From: an uncultured Collinsella sp. | GTDB taxonomy: Bacteria > Actinomycetota > Coriobacteriia > Coriobacteriales > Coriobacteriaceae | Assembly: GCA_900752425.1 (NCBI GenBank) | Contig: CAADVE010000025.1 | Coordinates: 1-11,871 of the forward strand | Reading direction: 5' to 3' | Length of the DNA: 11,871 bases | Shown here: positions 7,510 to 11,871 of the stretch, piece after piece | How positions within the stretch are numbered: position 1 is the stretch's first letter | Layout of the letters: every line of letters starts with the position of its first letter | Made by a program: the position numbers and the translations under genes | Notes under the pieces: model-generated | The model's input: the letters and a program-made list of their open reading frames with translations, nothing else | What the model was told of the DNA's origin: nothing | Databases searched by the model: none

Positions 7510-7515
7510 AGCGCA

Positions 7516-7545
7516 GGGCGCAGACACCCCATGGCATCTGCGCCC
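7516..7545 (-). other. 9-bp hairpin at the kinase start region
   Basis: GGGCGCAGA (7516-7524) and its exact complement (7537-7545) enclose a 12-nt loop. The stem ends 6 nt before the first kinase ATG, and the alternative GTG start (7527) lies in its loop. It has no T-run, so it is not a plain terminator; it may limit kinase translation. Confidence 0.5.
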
Positions 7546-7595
7546 CGTTCGTTTGCATCGTTGTTCGGCAGCTCCGCCGGCTCAGATATCAGCCG

Positions 7596-8018
7596 CTAAC
7601 TCACCGTCTCCTCGCCAAAGCGATACAGCTCCTCGTTGACCTTTTGGAGGCTGCACCCGCGATCGATGCAAAAAATGATAATCGCATCGCGGCGGTCCTT
7701 GCAGTTAAGGACGCTTACCCCGGCAGCCGTCAGCGCACGGTTGGTTTCTTTGAGCGTCAGCGCCATCGCAAAGGCAATCTGCAGCACCTTATTGCGGCTC
7801 GGATGCCGCGCACCGGTAAAGATCTGATAGCCAAAGGTCTCATTGAGATCGGCCATACGAACCACGCGCGAGCGCTCCAAGCCCTTTTCCTGCAGTAGCT
7901 GCTTCAGGTAGTTCGAAAGCGACGGGGCGGTAAAGTCGTGTTCTTTGATATAGCCATCGATGTTTGGCGCGTCGAGAAGCTCATTGAGCAACTCGTCAGT
8001 CAGCTTTTTATCGGGCAT
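7596..8018 (-). CDS. Small helix-turn-helix (XRE-like) protein, kinase partner
   Basis: A 140-aa cytoplasmic protein. Residues about 34-95 read as an XRE-type helix-turn-helix in which a DNA- or protein-contacting segment LNETFGYQIFTGARHPSR (58-75) is followed by KVLQIAFAMALTLKETNRAL. The C-terminal part (RRDAIIIFCIDRGCSLQKVNEEL, from about 109) is a further helical region. I recall this protein type from Lachnospiraceae and Coriobacteriia beside Ser/Thr kinases, but could not check that here. The start is firm: GGAGGTGA (8025-8032) lies 6 nt before the ATG. It lies 32 nt after the FxLYD gene and 86 nt before the kinase, all on one strand. A transcription regulator or kinase substrate is the likely role; the target is unknown. 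Confidence 0.78.
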   Translation of the reverse strand: MPDKKLTDELLNELLDAPNIDGYIKEHDFTAPSLSNYLKQLLQEKGLERSRVVRMADLNETFGYQIFTGARHPSRNKVLQIAFAMALTLKETNRALTAAGVSVLNCKDRRDAIIIFCIDRGCSLQKVNEELYRFGEETVS

Positions 8019-8050
8019 ACGACTTCACCTCCCCCAGTGCATGCAACATG

Positions 8051-8494
8051 CTAGAAACCGCTTACGTCCGAACGCTCCCAGCTAGCAACCTGGTCGGGAG
8101 ACACCGTACCCAGCGCCTCGAACTTCCAGGAGCCGCCCGCCTTCAGATGATTGGTGTTTGCAAGAGCCGTTCCAACCTGGTTGCCATCGGCATCATACAG
8201 AACATATTCAATCTGAATGTAGCTCTTTTCCTTATCCGTGTTATTGGTCAGCGTGCCCGTGATCTTATAGGTAAACTGATTGGAAGTGTCTTCAGCCTCG
8301 TCAGCAATGGTATACGGTTCTTGCGGTTCTTTTTGCTCCTCAGCCTGCTGTGTCGTCTCGGCAGGGTTTGCCGAATCGCTCGCAGACGAATCGGTTGAGT
8401 TGCCGCCCATAGAGCCCACGGCACCGACAATAACCAGCACCACAATGATGCCTAGGACAATCTTGCCGATCGGCTTCTTTCCCTCTTTTGCCAT
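8051..8494 (-). CDS. FxLYD domain-containing membrane-anchored protein
   Basis: A 147-aa protein with a basic N-terminus (MAKEGKKPIGK), one membrane helix (about 10-28), a Ser/Asp/Gln/Glu-rich linker (30-60) and an extracytoplasmic beta-sandwich-like domain. The domain carries the motif YVLYDADGNQVGTA, matching the FxLYD consensus (aromatic, x, L-Y-D, small residues), then KAGGSWKFEA. FxLYD domains are found in many surface proteins; their ligand is generally unknown. There is no lipobox Cys, so the helix is the anchor. ATG 8494 has AGGAAGG (8502-8508) 7 nt upstream, but that site lies inside a perfect 14-bp inverted repeat. The HTH gene starts 32 nt after its stop, so this is probably the first gene of an FxLYD-HTH-kinase unit. 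Confidence 0.85.
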   Translation of the reverse strand: MAKEGKKPIGKIVLGIIVVLVIVGAVGSMGGNSTDSSASDSANPAETTQQAEEQKEPQEPYTIADEAEDTSNQFTYKITGTLTNNTDKEKSYIQIEYVLYDADGNQVGTALANTNHLKAGGSWKFEALGTVSPDQVASWERSDVSGF

Positions 8495-8499
8495 TATTC

Positions 8500-8553
8500 A
8501 TCCTTCCTACGATCCGGCTACCGTGCCGGCACACAGCACATCGTAGGAAGGAT
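8500..8553 (-). promoter_or_regulatory. Long 5'-leader hairpin that masks the FxLYD ribosome binding site
   Basis: ATCCTTCCTACGAT (8500-8513) and its exact reverse complement (8540-8553) can pair into a perfect 14-bp stem. In the - strand RNA the 3' arm contains AGGAAGG, the Shine-Dalgarno sequence of the FxLYD gene, and the 5' arm is a full anti-Shine-Dalgarno. Inside the loop CCGGC (8514-8518) pairs with GCCGG (8525-8529). Closed, this would block translation; the opening signal is unknown. Confidence 0.65.
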
Positions 8554-8567
8554 TAAACTTGAATTCA

Positions 8568-8582
8568 TTAGCTGAGAGCTAA
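8568..8582. repeat. 15-bp palindrome upstream of the FxLYD leader hairpin
   Basis: TTAGCT (8568-8573) and AGCTAA (8577-8582) flank GAG in the gap between the FxLYD gene and the three-helix membrane protein. It lies where a promoter or operator for the FxLYD unit would be expected. No convincing -35/-10 pair is visible in 8495-8658. Confidence 0.35.
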
Positions 8583-8658
8583 GGCTGCGGTAAACGGCCA
8601 ATGCAGTTATCCAAACGCCGAGCAAACGCACTTTGCGCAACCGTCTGCTGGCAGTGCA

Positions 8659-8982
8659 TCAACCCACCGTGACGGATTCCCCGGTAAAGGTGCTCACAAG
8701 CAACAGGTTAAAGAAGGCCAAATAGCTGATGCTCAGCAGGTAGGCGATGACCAAAAAGGCAATCCATCCTACATTGGTCTTACCGTCGGCGCGGCGCTGC
8801 TCACGACTGCGATAAAGCCAAATCGTCACGCCGATAGCAGTGATAAACAGTACGAGTGCCGCCGTAGCCAGCCCAGCAAGCACAAACATCACGCCAATGC
8901 CCACAGCGATGACCGGAAGCAGCAGCAAACCGCACCCGCATCCACCCGGACTATATACGGCAGACTGTCGGCGTCGCTTCAT
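8659..8982 (-). CDS. Small three-helix membrane protein of unknown function
   Basis: A 107-aa hydrophobic protein that I do not recognise. It begins with a basic segment (MKRRRQS) and a Gly/Cys patch (SPGGCGCG, about 11-18), runs into two close membrane helices (about 18-36 and 37-57), has a charged loop (YRSREQRRADGKTN) and ends with a third helix (about 73-97). I chose ATG 8982, which has a G-rich GGGGGTGG run 7 nt upstream. An in-frame GTG at 9012 overlaps the antitoxin stop codon by one base and would add 10 residues, so translational coupling to that gene is possible. The overlap places it in one transcription unit with the HigA-like gene. Nothing shows a link to toxin neutralisation. 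Confidence 0.68.
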   Translation of the reverse strand: MKRRRQSAVYSPGGCGCGLLLLPVIAVGIGVMFVLAGLATAALVLFITAIGVTIWLYRSREQRRADGKTNVGWIAFLVIAYLLSISYLAFFNLLLVSTFTGESVTVG

Positions 8983-9011
8983 CGCCGCGCCACCCCCATC
9001 ATCTCTGAGCA

Positions 9012-9353
9012 CTACAGTGCGATGGCCTGCTGGACAGGAACGATCTTATCCAGTTCCGGTTCGATGCGCCTCTTCTCCGCCTCGAGATCAAACGCTATCT
9101 GGGCGCGCAGCCAATAACCATCCGTCAGGCCAAAGTAGCGGCAAAGACGGAGGTCGGTGTCGGCCGTCACGCGACGTTTTCCCAAGACAATCTGCCCGAT
9201 ACGCTGAGCCGGAATCCCAGTCTCTTTCGCAAGGCGATATTGAGAAATGCCCATGGGAACAAGAAACTCCTCTTTGAGAAGCTCACCAGGAGTCACCGGC
9301 GACAGCAAATCGGCCGAAGTCTCATCACTTGTGATAATCGACGATTTCGACAT
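9012..9353 (-). CDS. higA: HigA-family antitoxin-like HTH protein (orphan)
   Basis: A 113-aa XRE-type helix-turn-helix protein of the HigA/VapI antitoxin family, expected to bind and repress its own promoter. The N-terminal TPGELLKEEFLVPMGIS (21-37) is the family's opening block; the HTH covers about 35-76 (QYRLAKETGIPAQRIGQIVLGKRRVTADTDLRL), followed by YFGLTDGYWL. ATG 9353 has AGGAGA (9364-9369) 10 nt upstream. An in-frame ATG at 9401 would be almost leaderless from the predicted transcription start. The cognate toxin gene, normally directly upstream, survives only as its last 28 codons, so this is an orphan antitoxin. It may persist as a plain repressor or as a guard against a HigB toxin encoded elsewhere. 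Confidence 0.85.
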   Translation of the reverse strand: MSKSSIITSDETSADLLSPVTPGELLKEEFLVPMGISQYRLAKETGIPAQRIGQIVLGKRRVTADTDLRLCRYFGLTDGYWLRAQIAFDLEAEKRRIEPELDKIVPVQQAIAL

Positions 9354-9411
9354 CCCAAGCCATCTCCTGTCTCCACTCAAAACAGACCCGATAGCGCTCA
9401 TTACGATGCAA
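9325..9411 (-). pseudogene. C-terminal remnant of a HigB (RelE-like) toxin gene
   Basis: In a different - strand frame from the antitoxin, 28 codons end in a TGA at 9325-9327 and read NERYRVCFEW, a short variable stretch, then DVEIVDYHK. HigB toxins of the type found beside such antitoxins end in a segment like WRICFRW...YDVEIVDYH, so this is the toxin's last strand region. A TGA directly before codon 1 closes the frame. One extra base would join it to a YYDCI-like stretch just upstream, after which nothing resembles HigB. It overlaps the antitoxin start by 29 nt. The rest of the toxin is gone and a promoter lies in its place. Confidence 0.75.
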
Positions 9412-9413
9412 TC

Positions 9414-9442
9414 ATAGTATCGCCTTACGTTAGTAACGTCAA
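9414..9442 (-). promoter_or_regulatory. Promoter with embedded palindromic operator for the higA unit
   Basis: On the - strand TTGACG (9437-9442) and TACTAT (9414-9419) are exactly 17 bp apart, with five and four matches to the consensus boxes. The 13-bp perfect palindrome ACGTTAGTAACGT (9427-9439) lies between and overlaps the -35, the usual place for an antitoxin autorepression site. Transcription would start near 9407. A perfect TATAAT (9467-9472, - strand) farther upstream has no -35. Confidence 0.65.
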
Positions 9443-9479
9443 ACGTTTCTATAGACTTACATCTCTATTATATAGTACG

Positions 9480-9503
9480 TTTGTTCGTGTTTTCTAGAAC
9501 AAA
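9480..9503. repeat. 7-bp inverted repeat downstream of the M20 gene
   Basis: TTTGTTC (9480-9486) and GAACAAA (9497-9503) enclose 10 nt in the AT-rich gap 9402-9517. It follows the amidohydrolase stop by 15 nt on the - strand but has no GC-rich stem and no T-run, so it would be at most a weak terminator. Confidence 0.35.
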
Positions 9504-9517
9504 TAGTCCTTCAGGCC

Positions 9518-10705
9518 TTAGTCAAGCGAAAGCAATCGTTTGTAGACATCGAAGCCCTTGAGCAAAATTTCCTCGTCAAAGAGCATGGCGTCAGTGTGAA
9601 GGGCGCTCATCGCATAAGCTGGGCAGCCGTCTGCGTCAATCGGGTTTTCTTGCGCCTCTGGCACGCCCGTGCCCAGCAAGAAGAACACGCCCGGCAGATG
9701 GCGTTGATAGAACGCGAAATCCTCGGCGATCAGCAGCGGCTCCTCCACAAGCTGCAGCCCGGGCAAGGCAGGCGCGACGCTGGCAAACAACTCGGGGTCG
9801 TTGTCGACCGGCGGATAGCCCTCGGCAAAGTCGAGATCATACGTGCAGCCCGTTGCGGCACAGGCATCGTCCAGCACGCGGCGCACGCCTTCGCGCGCCC
9901 GGTCGAACATGTCGTCCGTAAACACACGCAGGCTTCCGGCCACATGGGCCTCCCCCGCAACCGCATTGCAAACCGCACCGGCCTGCAGCAGACCAAACTT
10001 ACCGATACAGGGCTCGTCGGTGCCCAGCTCGTCCATCAGTTCGCGCTCGGCAACCAAGAACTTGGCAGCCGCCAGCGCCGCATCGTGCGACTCCTCGACC
10101 GGAACGCCATAGGTCTTAGCGATATGGATGCTCGTCCCGTGAATATGAATGTGCGTCTCACTCGAACGCGCCAGCAACGGACCGGAGCAGCTCGCCAACG
10201 TGCCGGCGGGCAGATCGGGCCACACGTGGAAGCCGAAGATGCGGTCGGCCCCATAGCGCTCGAACAAACCGCTCTCGCACACCGTCTTGGCACCACCGGT
10301 CGTTTCCTCGGCCGGCTGGAACACAAAGAGAACGTTGCGCCTAATGGCGCCCGGCTGCTCGCGAATCGTACGGTCGACAAAGGTTGCCGCCGCAAGCGCC
10401 ATGGCCATGTGTCCATCGTGGCCGCAAGCATGCATCTTGCCGGGATGCGTCGAGGCGAAATCCGCACCCGTCGCCTCCGCGATGGGCAGCGCATCCATAT
10501 CGGCGCGAATCGCCGTGGCATGCGCGGCATCAACGCCGGCGTCGAAGAAAGCACAGACACAGCTGGGACACGGATGGGTCACCTCGCAGGTGAGCGGTGC
10601 CAGCACGCCCTCGATATAGGCAATGGTTTGCGGAAGATCGAAATCGAGCTCCGGAATGCGATGGAGATCGCGGCGATAGCGACGGAGTTCTTGGAGCTCG
10701 GTCAT
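9518..10705 (-). CDS. M20 family amidohydrolase/carboxypeptidase (M20D, IAA-amidohydrolase-like)
   Basis: A zinc/manganese amidohydrolase of 395 aa, cytoplasmic, that removes acyl groups from N-acyl amino acids. Visible family blocks: LRRYRRDLHRIPEL (7-20), RADMDALPI (67-75), HACGHDGH (92-99) with metal ligands Cys94 and His96, QPAEE (130-134), GFHVWPDLP (158-166), an inserted dimerisation domain (about 180-290), EDFAFY (328-333) and ALHTDAM (368-374) with the last metal His. I chose ATG 10705, 7 nt after AAGGG (10713-10717); a longer in-frame start near 10789 adds an extension with no family match. It is divergent from the lysine-riboswitch-lysA locus. M20D includes N-acetyl-diaminopimelate deacetylases as well as aminobenzoyl-glutamate and hippurate hydrolases, so the substrate is open. 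Confidence 0.88.
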   Translation of the reverse strand: MTELQELRRYRRDLHRIPELDFDLPQTIAYIEGVLAPLTCEVTHPCPSCVCAFFDAGVDAAHATAIRADMDALPIAEATGADFASTHPGKMHACGHDGHMAMALAAATFVDRTIREQPGAIRRNVLFVFQPAEETTGGAKTVCESGLFERYGADRIFGFHVWPDLPAGTLASCSGPLLARSSETHIHIHGTSIHIAKTYGVPVEESHDAALAAAKFLVAERELMDELGTDEPCIGKFGLLQAGAVCNAVAGEAHVAGSLRVFTDDMFDRAREGVRRVLDDACAATGCTYDLDFAEGYPPVDNDPELFASVAPALPGLQLVEEPLLIAEDFAFYQRHLPGVFFLLGTGVPEAQENPIDADGCPAYAMSALHTDAMLFDEEILLKGFDVYKRLLSLD

Positions 10706-10798
10706 AGAGAATCCCTTCGTGAGGCACATCTGTTGCAACTTATTGTGATACAGGATTGTGGCGCACATGTTTCCAGCATATCCCTGCATTTTTTAAAC

Positions 10799-10827
10799 GT
10801 TATATACGAATACTCTTGTTTGGTAAA
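10799..10827 (-). promoter_or_regulatory. Promoter for the M20 amidohydrolase
   Basis: On the - strand TTTACC (10822-10827) and TATAAC (10799-10804) are 17 bp apart, with four and five matches to the consensus. The start would be near 10792, giving an 87-nt leader. It lies back to back with the start region of the lysine-riboswitch transcript, so the two may interfere. Confidence 0.5.
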
Positions 10828-10849
10828 GTGCAACGTGATAGGGTCGTTA

Positions 10850-11015
10850 CCACTTGATAGAGGCGCGGGCACGAAGAACCGCGGGTGAGCCGGCAGGCTT
10901 TGACCCCGTGGGGAGGCGAAACCCGCCGAACTGGGCTTTTCGGGCACGAACAACCTGGTGGGCCTGTGGGAAACACCCACAGGACTGTCTGCAGCAATGC
11001 GGGAGCGCTATCCGG
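10850..11015 (+). ncRNA. Lysine riboswitch (L-box) aptamer upstream of lysA
   Basis: Conserved L-box segments appear in the right order: GATAGAGGCGCG (10856-10867), GGGGAGGCGAAA (10910-10921) leading to CCCGCCGAA (10922-10930), and ACTGTC (10984-10989) then GGGAGCGCTATC (11001-11012). GATAG (10856-10860) pairs with CTATC (11008-11012) as P1. GGCG (10862-10865) and GG (10867-10868) can pair with CCCGCC as P2 around one bulged base. CCTGTGGG (10963-10970) and its complement (10976-10983) form a perfect P5 hairpin. The block ends about 70 nt before lysA, where feedback by lysine is expected. A weak promoter (TTGTTT 10816-10821, TAGGGT 10839-10844) would start the RNA near 10850. Confidence 0.9.
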
Positions 11016-11070
11016 ACATTGGGTCCACGCTATGCGGATTCGATGCGCAGATGGCGCCGTCTGGATAGCG
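11006..11070 (+). promoter_or_regulatory. Expression platform of the lysine riboswitch, with duplicated switching strand
   Basis: CGCTATCCGGAC (11006-11017), which contains the 3' half of P1, can pair over 12 bp (one G-U) with GTCTGGATAGCG (11059-11070). CGCTATGCGGAT (11028-11039) is a near copy and can pair with the same strand over 11 of 12 positions, two of them G-U. The shared strand ends on the first base of GAGG (11070-11073), the likely lysA ribosome site. No T-run is present, so control is more likely translational than by intrinsic termination. Confidence 0.6.
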
Positions 11071-11083
11071 AGGTTTACGGGAC

Positions 11084-11871
11084 ATGGCATTGACCCCCAA
11101 CGAGGCATATGCGGCCAAGCAGCCGTTTGTGGACAAGGAGACGCTCGAGCATATCGTCGAGCAGTTCCCCACGCCGTTTCATCTATACGACGAGGCGGGC
11201 ATCCGCCGCAACATGCAAGAAGTGCGCGACGCCTTTGCATGGAACCCGGGCTTTAAGGAATACTTTGCCGTCAAGGCCAACCCCAACCCTGCGCTCATCT
11301 CCATTCTCAACGAATACGGCTGCGGCTGCGATTGCTCGAGCTATACCGAGCTCATGATTGTCCGCTCACTGGGTATCACCGGCCACGACATCATGTTCTC
11401 GTCCAACGACACGCCGGCGGCGGATTTTGAGCTCGCCGACAAGCTGGGCGCCATCGTCAACTTTGACGACATCAGCCACATCGAGTTCTTTGAGCGCGTT
11501 GCGGGGCCCATCCCCAAGACGATCAGCTGCCGCTTTAATCCGGGCGGCCTGTTCCAGCTCTCCAACGGCATCATGGATAACCCCGGCGACTCCAAATACG
11601 GCATGACCACCGAGCAGCTCTTCGAGGCCTTCCGCACGCTCAAGGCCAAGGGCGCCGAGGACTTTGGCATCCACGCATTCCTTGCCAGCAACACCGTCAC
11701 CAACGACTACTACCCCAAGCTCGCGCGCATCCTCTTTGAGCTTGCCGTGCGCCTGGAGCGCGAGACCGGCGCACATGTCGCCTTCATCAATCTGTCCGGC
11801 GGTGCCGGCATCCCCTATCTGCCCGAGCAGCAGGCCAACGACATTCACGCCATCGGCGAGGGGGTACACAC
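11084..11871 (+). CDS. lysA: Diaminopimelate decarboxylase, 3'-truncated by window edge
   Basis: PLP-dependent (fold III) enzyme that decarboxylates meso-diaminopimelate to L-lysine, the last step of lysine synthesis. The first 262 codons are here, of about 420 usual for the family. Visible: TPFHLYDEAGIRRN (30-43), the PLP lysine in YFAVKANPNP (Lys64), CDCSSYTEL (82-90) and the phosphate-binding glycine stretch LSGGAGIPY near the window end. The frame runs open to the last base. ATG 11084 is preceded by GAGG (11070-11073) at 10 nt, a modest site next to the riboswitch platform. The lysine riboswitch directly upstream supports LysA over the related ornithine and carboxynorspermidine decarboxylases. 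The HxxxxxSN segment GIHAFLASN (about 211-219) differs from the usual wording, a small oddity. Confidence 0.93.
   Translation, partial: MALTPNEAYAAKQPFVDKETLEHIVEQFPTPFHLYDEAGIRRNMQEVRDAFAWNPGFKEYFAVKANPNPALISILNEYGCGCDCSSYTELMIVRSLGITGHDIMFSSNDTPAADFELADKLGAIVNFDDISHIEFFERVAGPIPKTISCRFNPGGLFQLSNGIMDNPGDSKYGMTTEQLFEAFRTLKAKGAEDFGIHAFLASNTVTNDYYPKLARILFELAVRLERETGAHVAFINLSGGAGIPYLPEQQANDIHAIGEGVH

Noticed and set aside
8500..8553. Terminal inverted repeats of a miniature mobile element
   Set aside because: The arms are only 26 bp apart, with no target-site duplication and no flanking transposon-like sequence; the ribosome-site placement fits a leader hairpin better.
8590..8658. Possible terminator after the three-helix membrane protein gene
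   Set aside because: Only a 5-bp stem with G-U pairs and three T's is visible, too weak to call. Readthrough into the FxLYD leader is possible.
9596..10888. 430-codon open frame on the + strand
   Set aside because: It is antisense to the M20 amidohydrolase, has no recognisable domain and no ribosome site, and runs on through the divergent promoter region.
11366..11869. 167-codon - strand frame at the window end
   Set aside because: It is antisense to lysA, whose + strand frame carries the PLP lysine motif and follows the riboswitch.
1..11871. CRISPR array, tRNA or rRNA genes, complete insertion sequences
   Set aside because: I saw no regularly spaced repeats, no cloverleaf with the conserved T-loop, no rRNA segments and no transposase motif in any frame I read.

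Overview
The window is GC-rich, gene-dense bacterial DNA. The gene content suggests a gut actinobacterium of the class Coriobacteriia, most likely Collinsella or a close relative: an ECF transporter module, a D-aspartate-ligase-like ATP-grasp enzyme paired with an aspartate racemase, a secreted PcsB-like wall protein, a Hanks-type kinase beside a small HTH protein, and a lysine riboswitch in front of lysA. The genus is inferred from protein style and GC content; there is no rRNA or other marker here.

Layout. Bases 1-1635 (+) hold the end of an ECF-type ATPase, probably the second half of a fused double ATPase, and the overlapping ecfT, closed by a bidirectional terminator. Bases 1761-3848 (-) hold an ATP-grasp ligase followed by an Asp/Glu racemase. 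Together they would make D-Asp and attach it, most plausibly to the peptidoglycan stem peptide. Bases 4081-4713 (+) hold a MOSC-domain protein. Bases 4714-4947 are an AT-rich regulatory region dense in palindromes, in front of a secreted coiled-coil protein with a lysozyme-like C-terminal domain (4948-6081, +). A strong terminator follows, whose T-run overlaps the stop codon of the convergent kinase gene.

Bases 6121-9411 (-) form a run of small accessory genes. In transcription order these are an orphan HigA-type antitoxin, with only the C-terminal end of its HigB toxin left; a three-helix membrane protein; an FxLYD-domain membrane protein whose Shine-Dalgarno sequence lies inside a perfect 14-bp inverted repeat; a small HTH protein; and a membrane-anchored Ser/Thr kinase. 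The last three look like one transcription unit.

Bases 9518-10705 (-) hold an M20-family amidohydrolase. Divergent from it is a lysine riboswitch (about 10850-11015), then an expression platform with two near-identical segments that can compete for one partner strand, then the first 262 codons of diaminopimelate decarboxylase (lysA), which runs off the window at 11871.

The most interesting items are the RBS-masking inverted repeat at 8500-8553, the decayed higBA locus with its own promoter and operator, the duplicated switching element before lysA, and the operator cluster upstream of the wall-hydrolase-like gene. I saw no complete, clearly new multi-gene system. The kinase/HTH/FxLYD unit is the best candidate for one.
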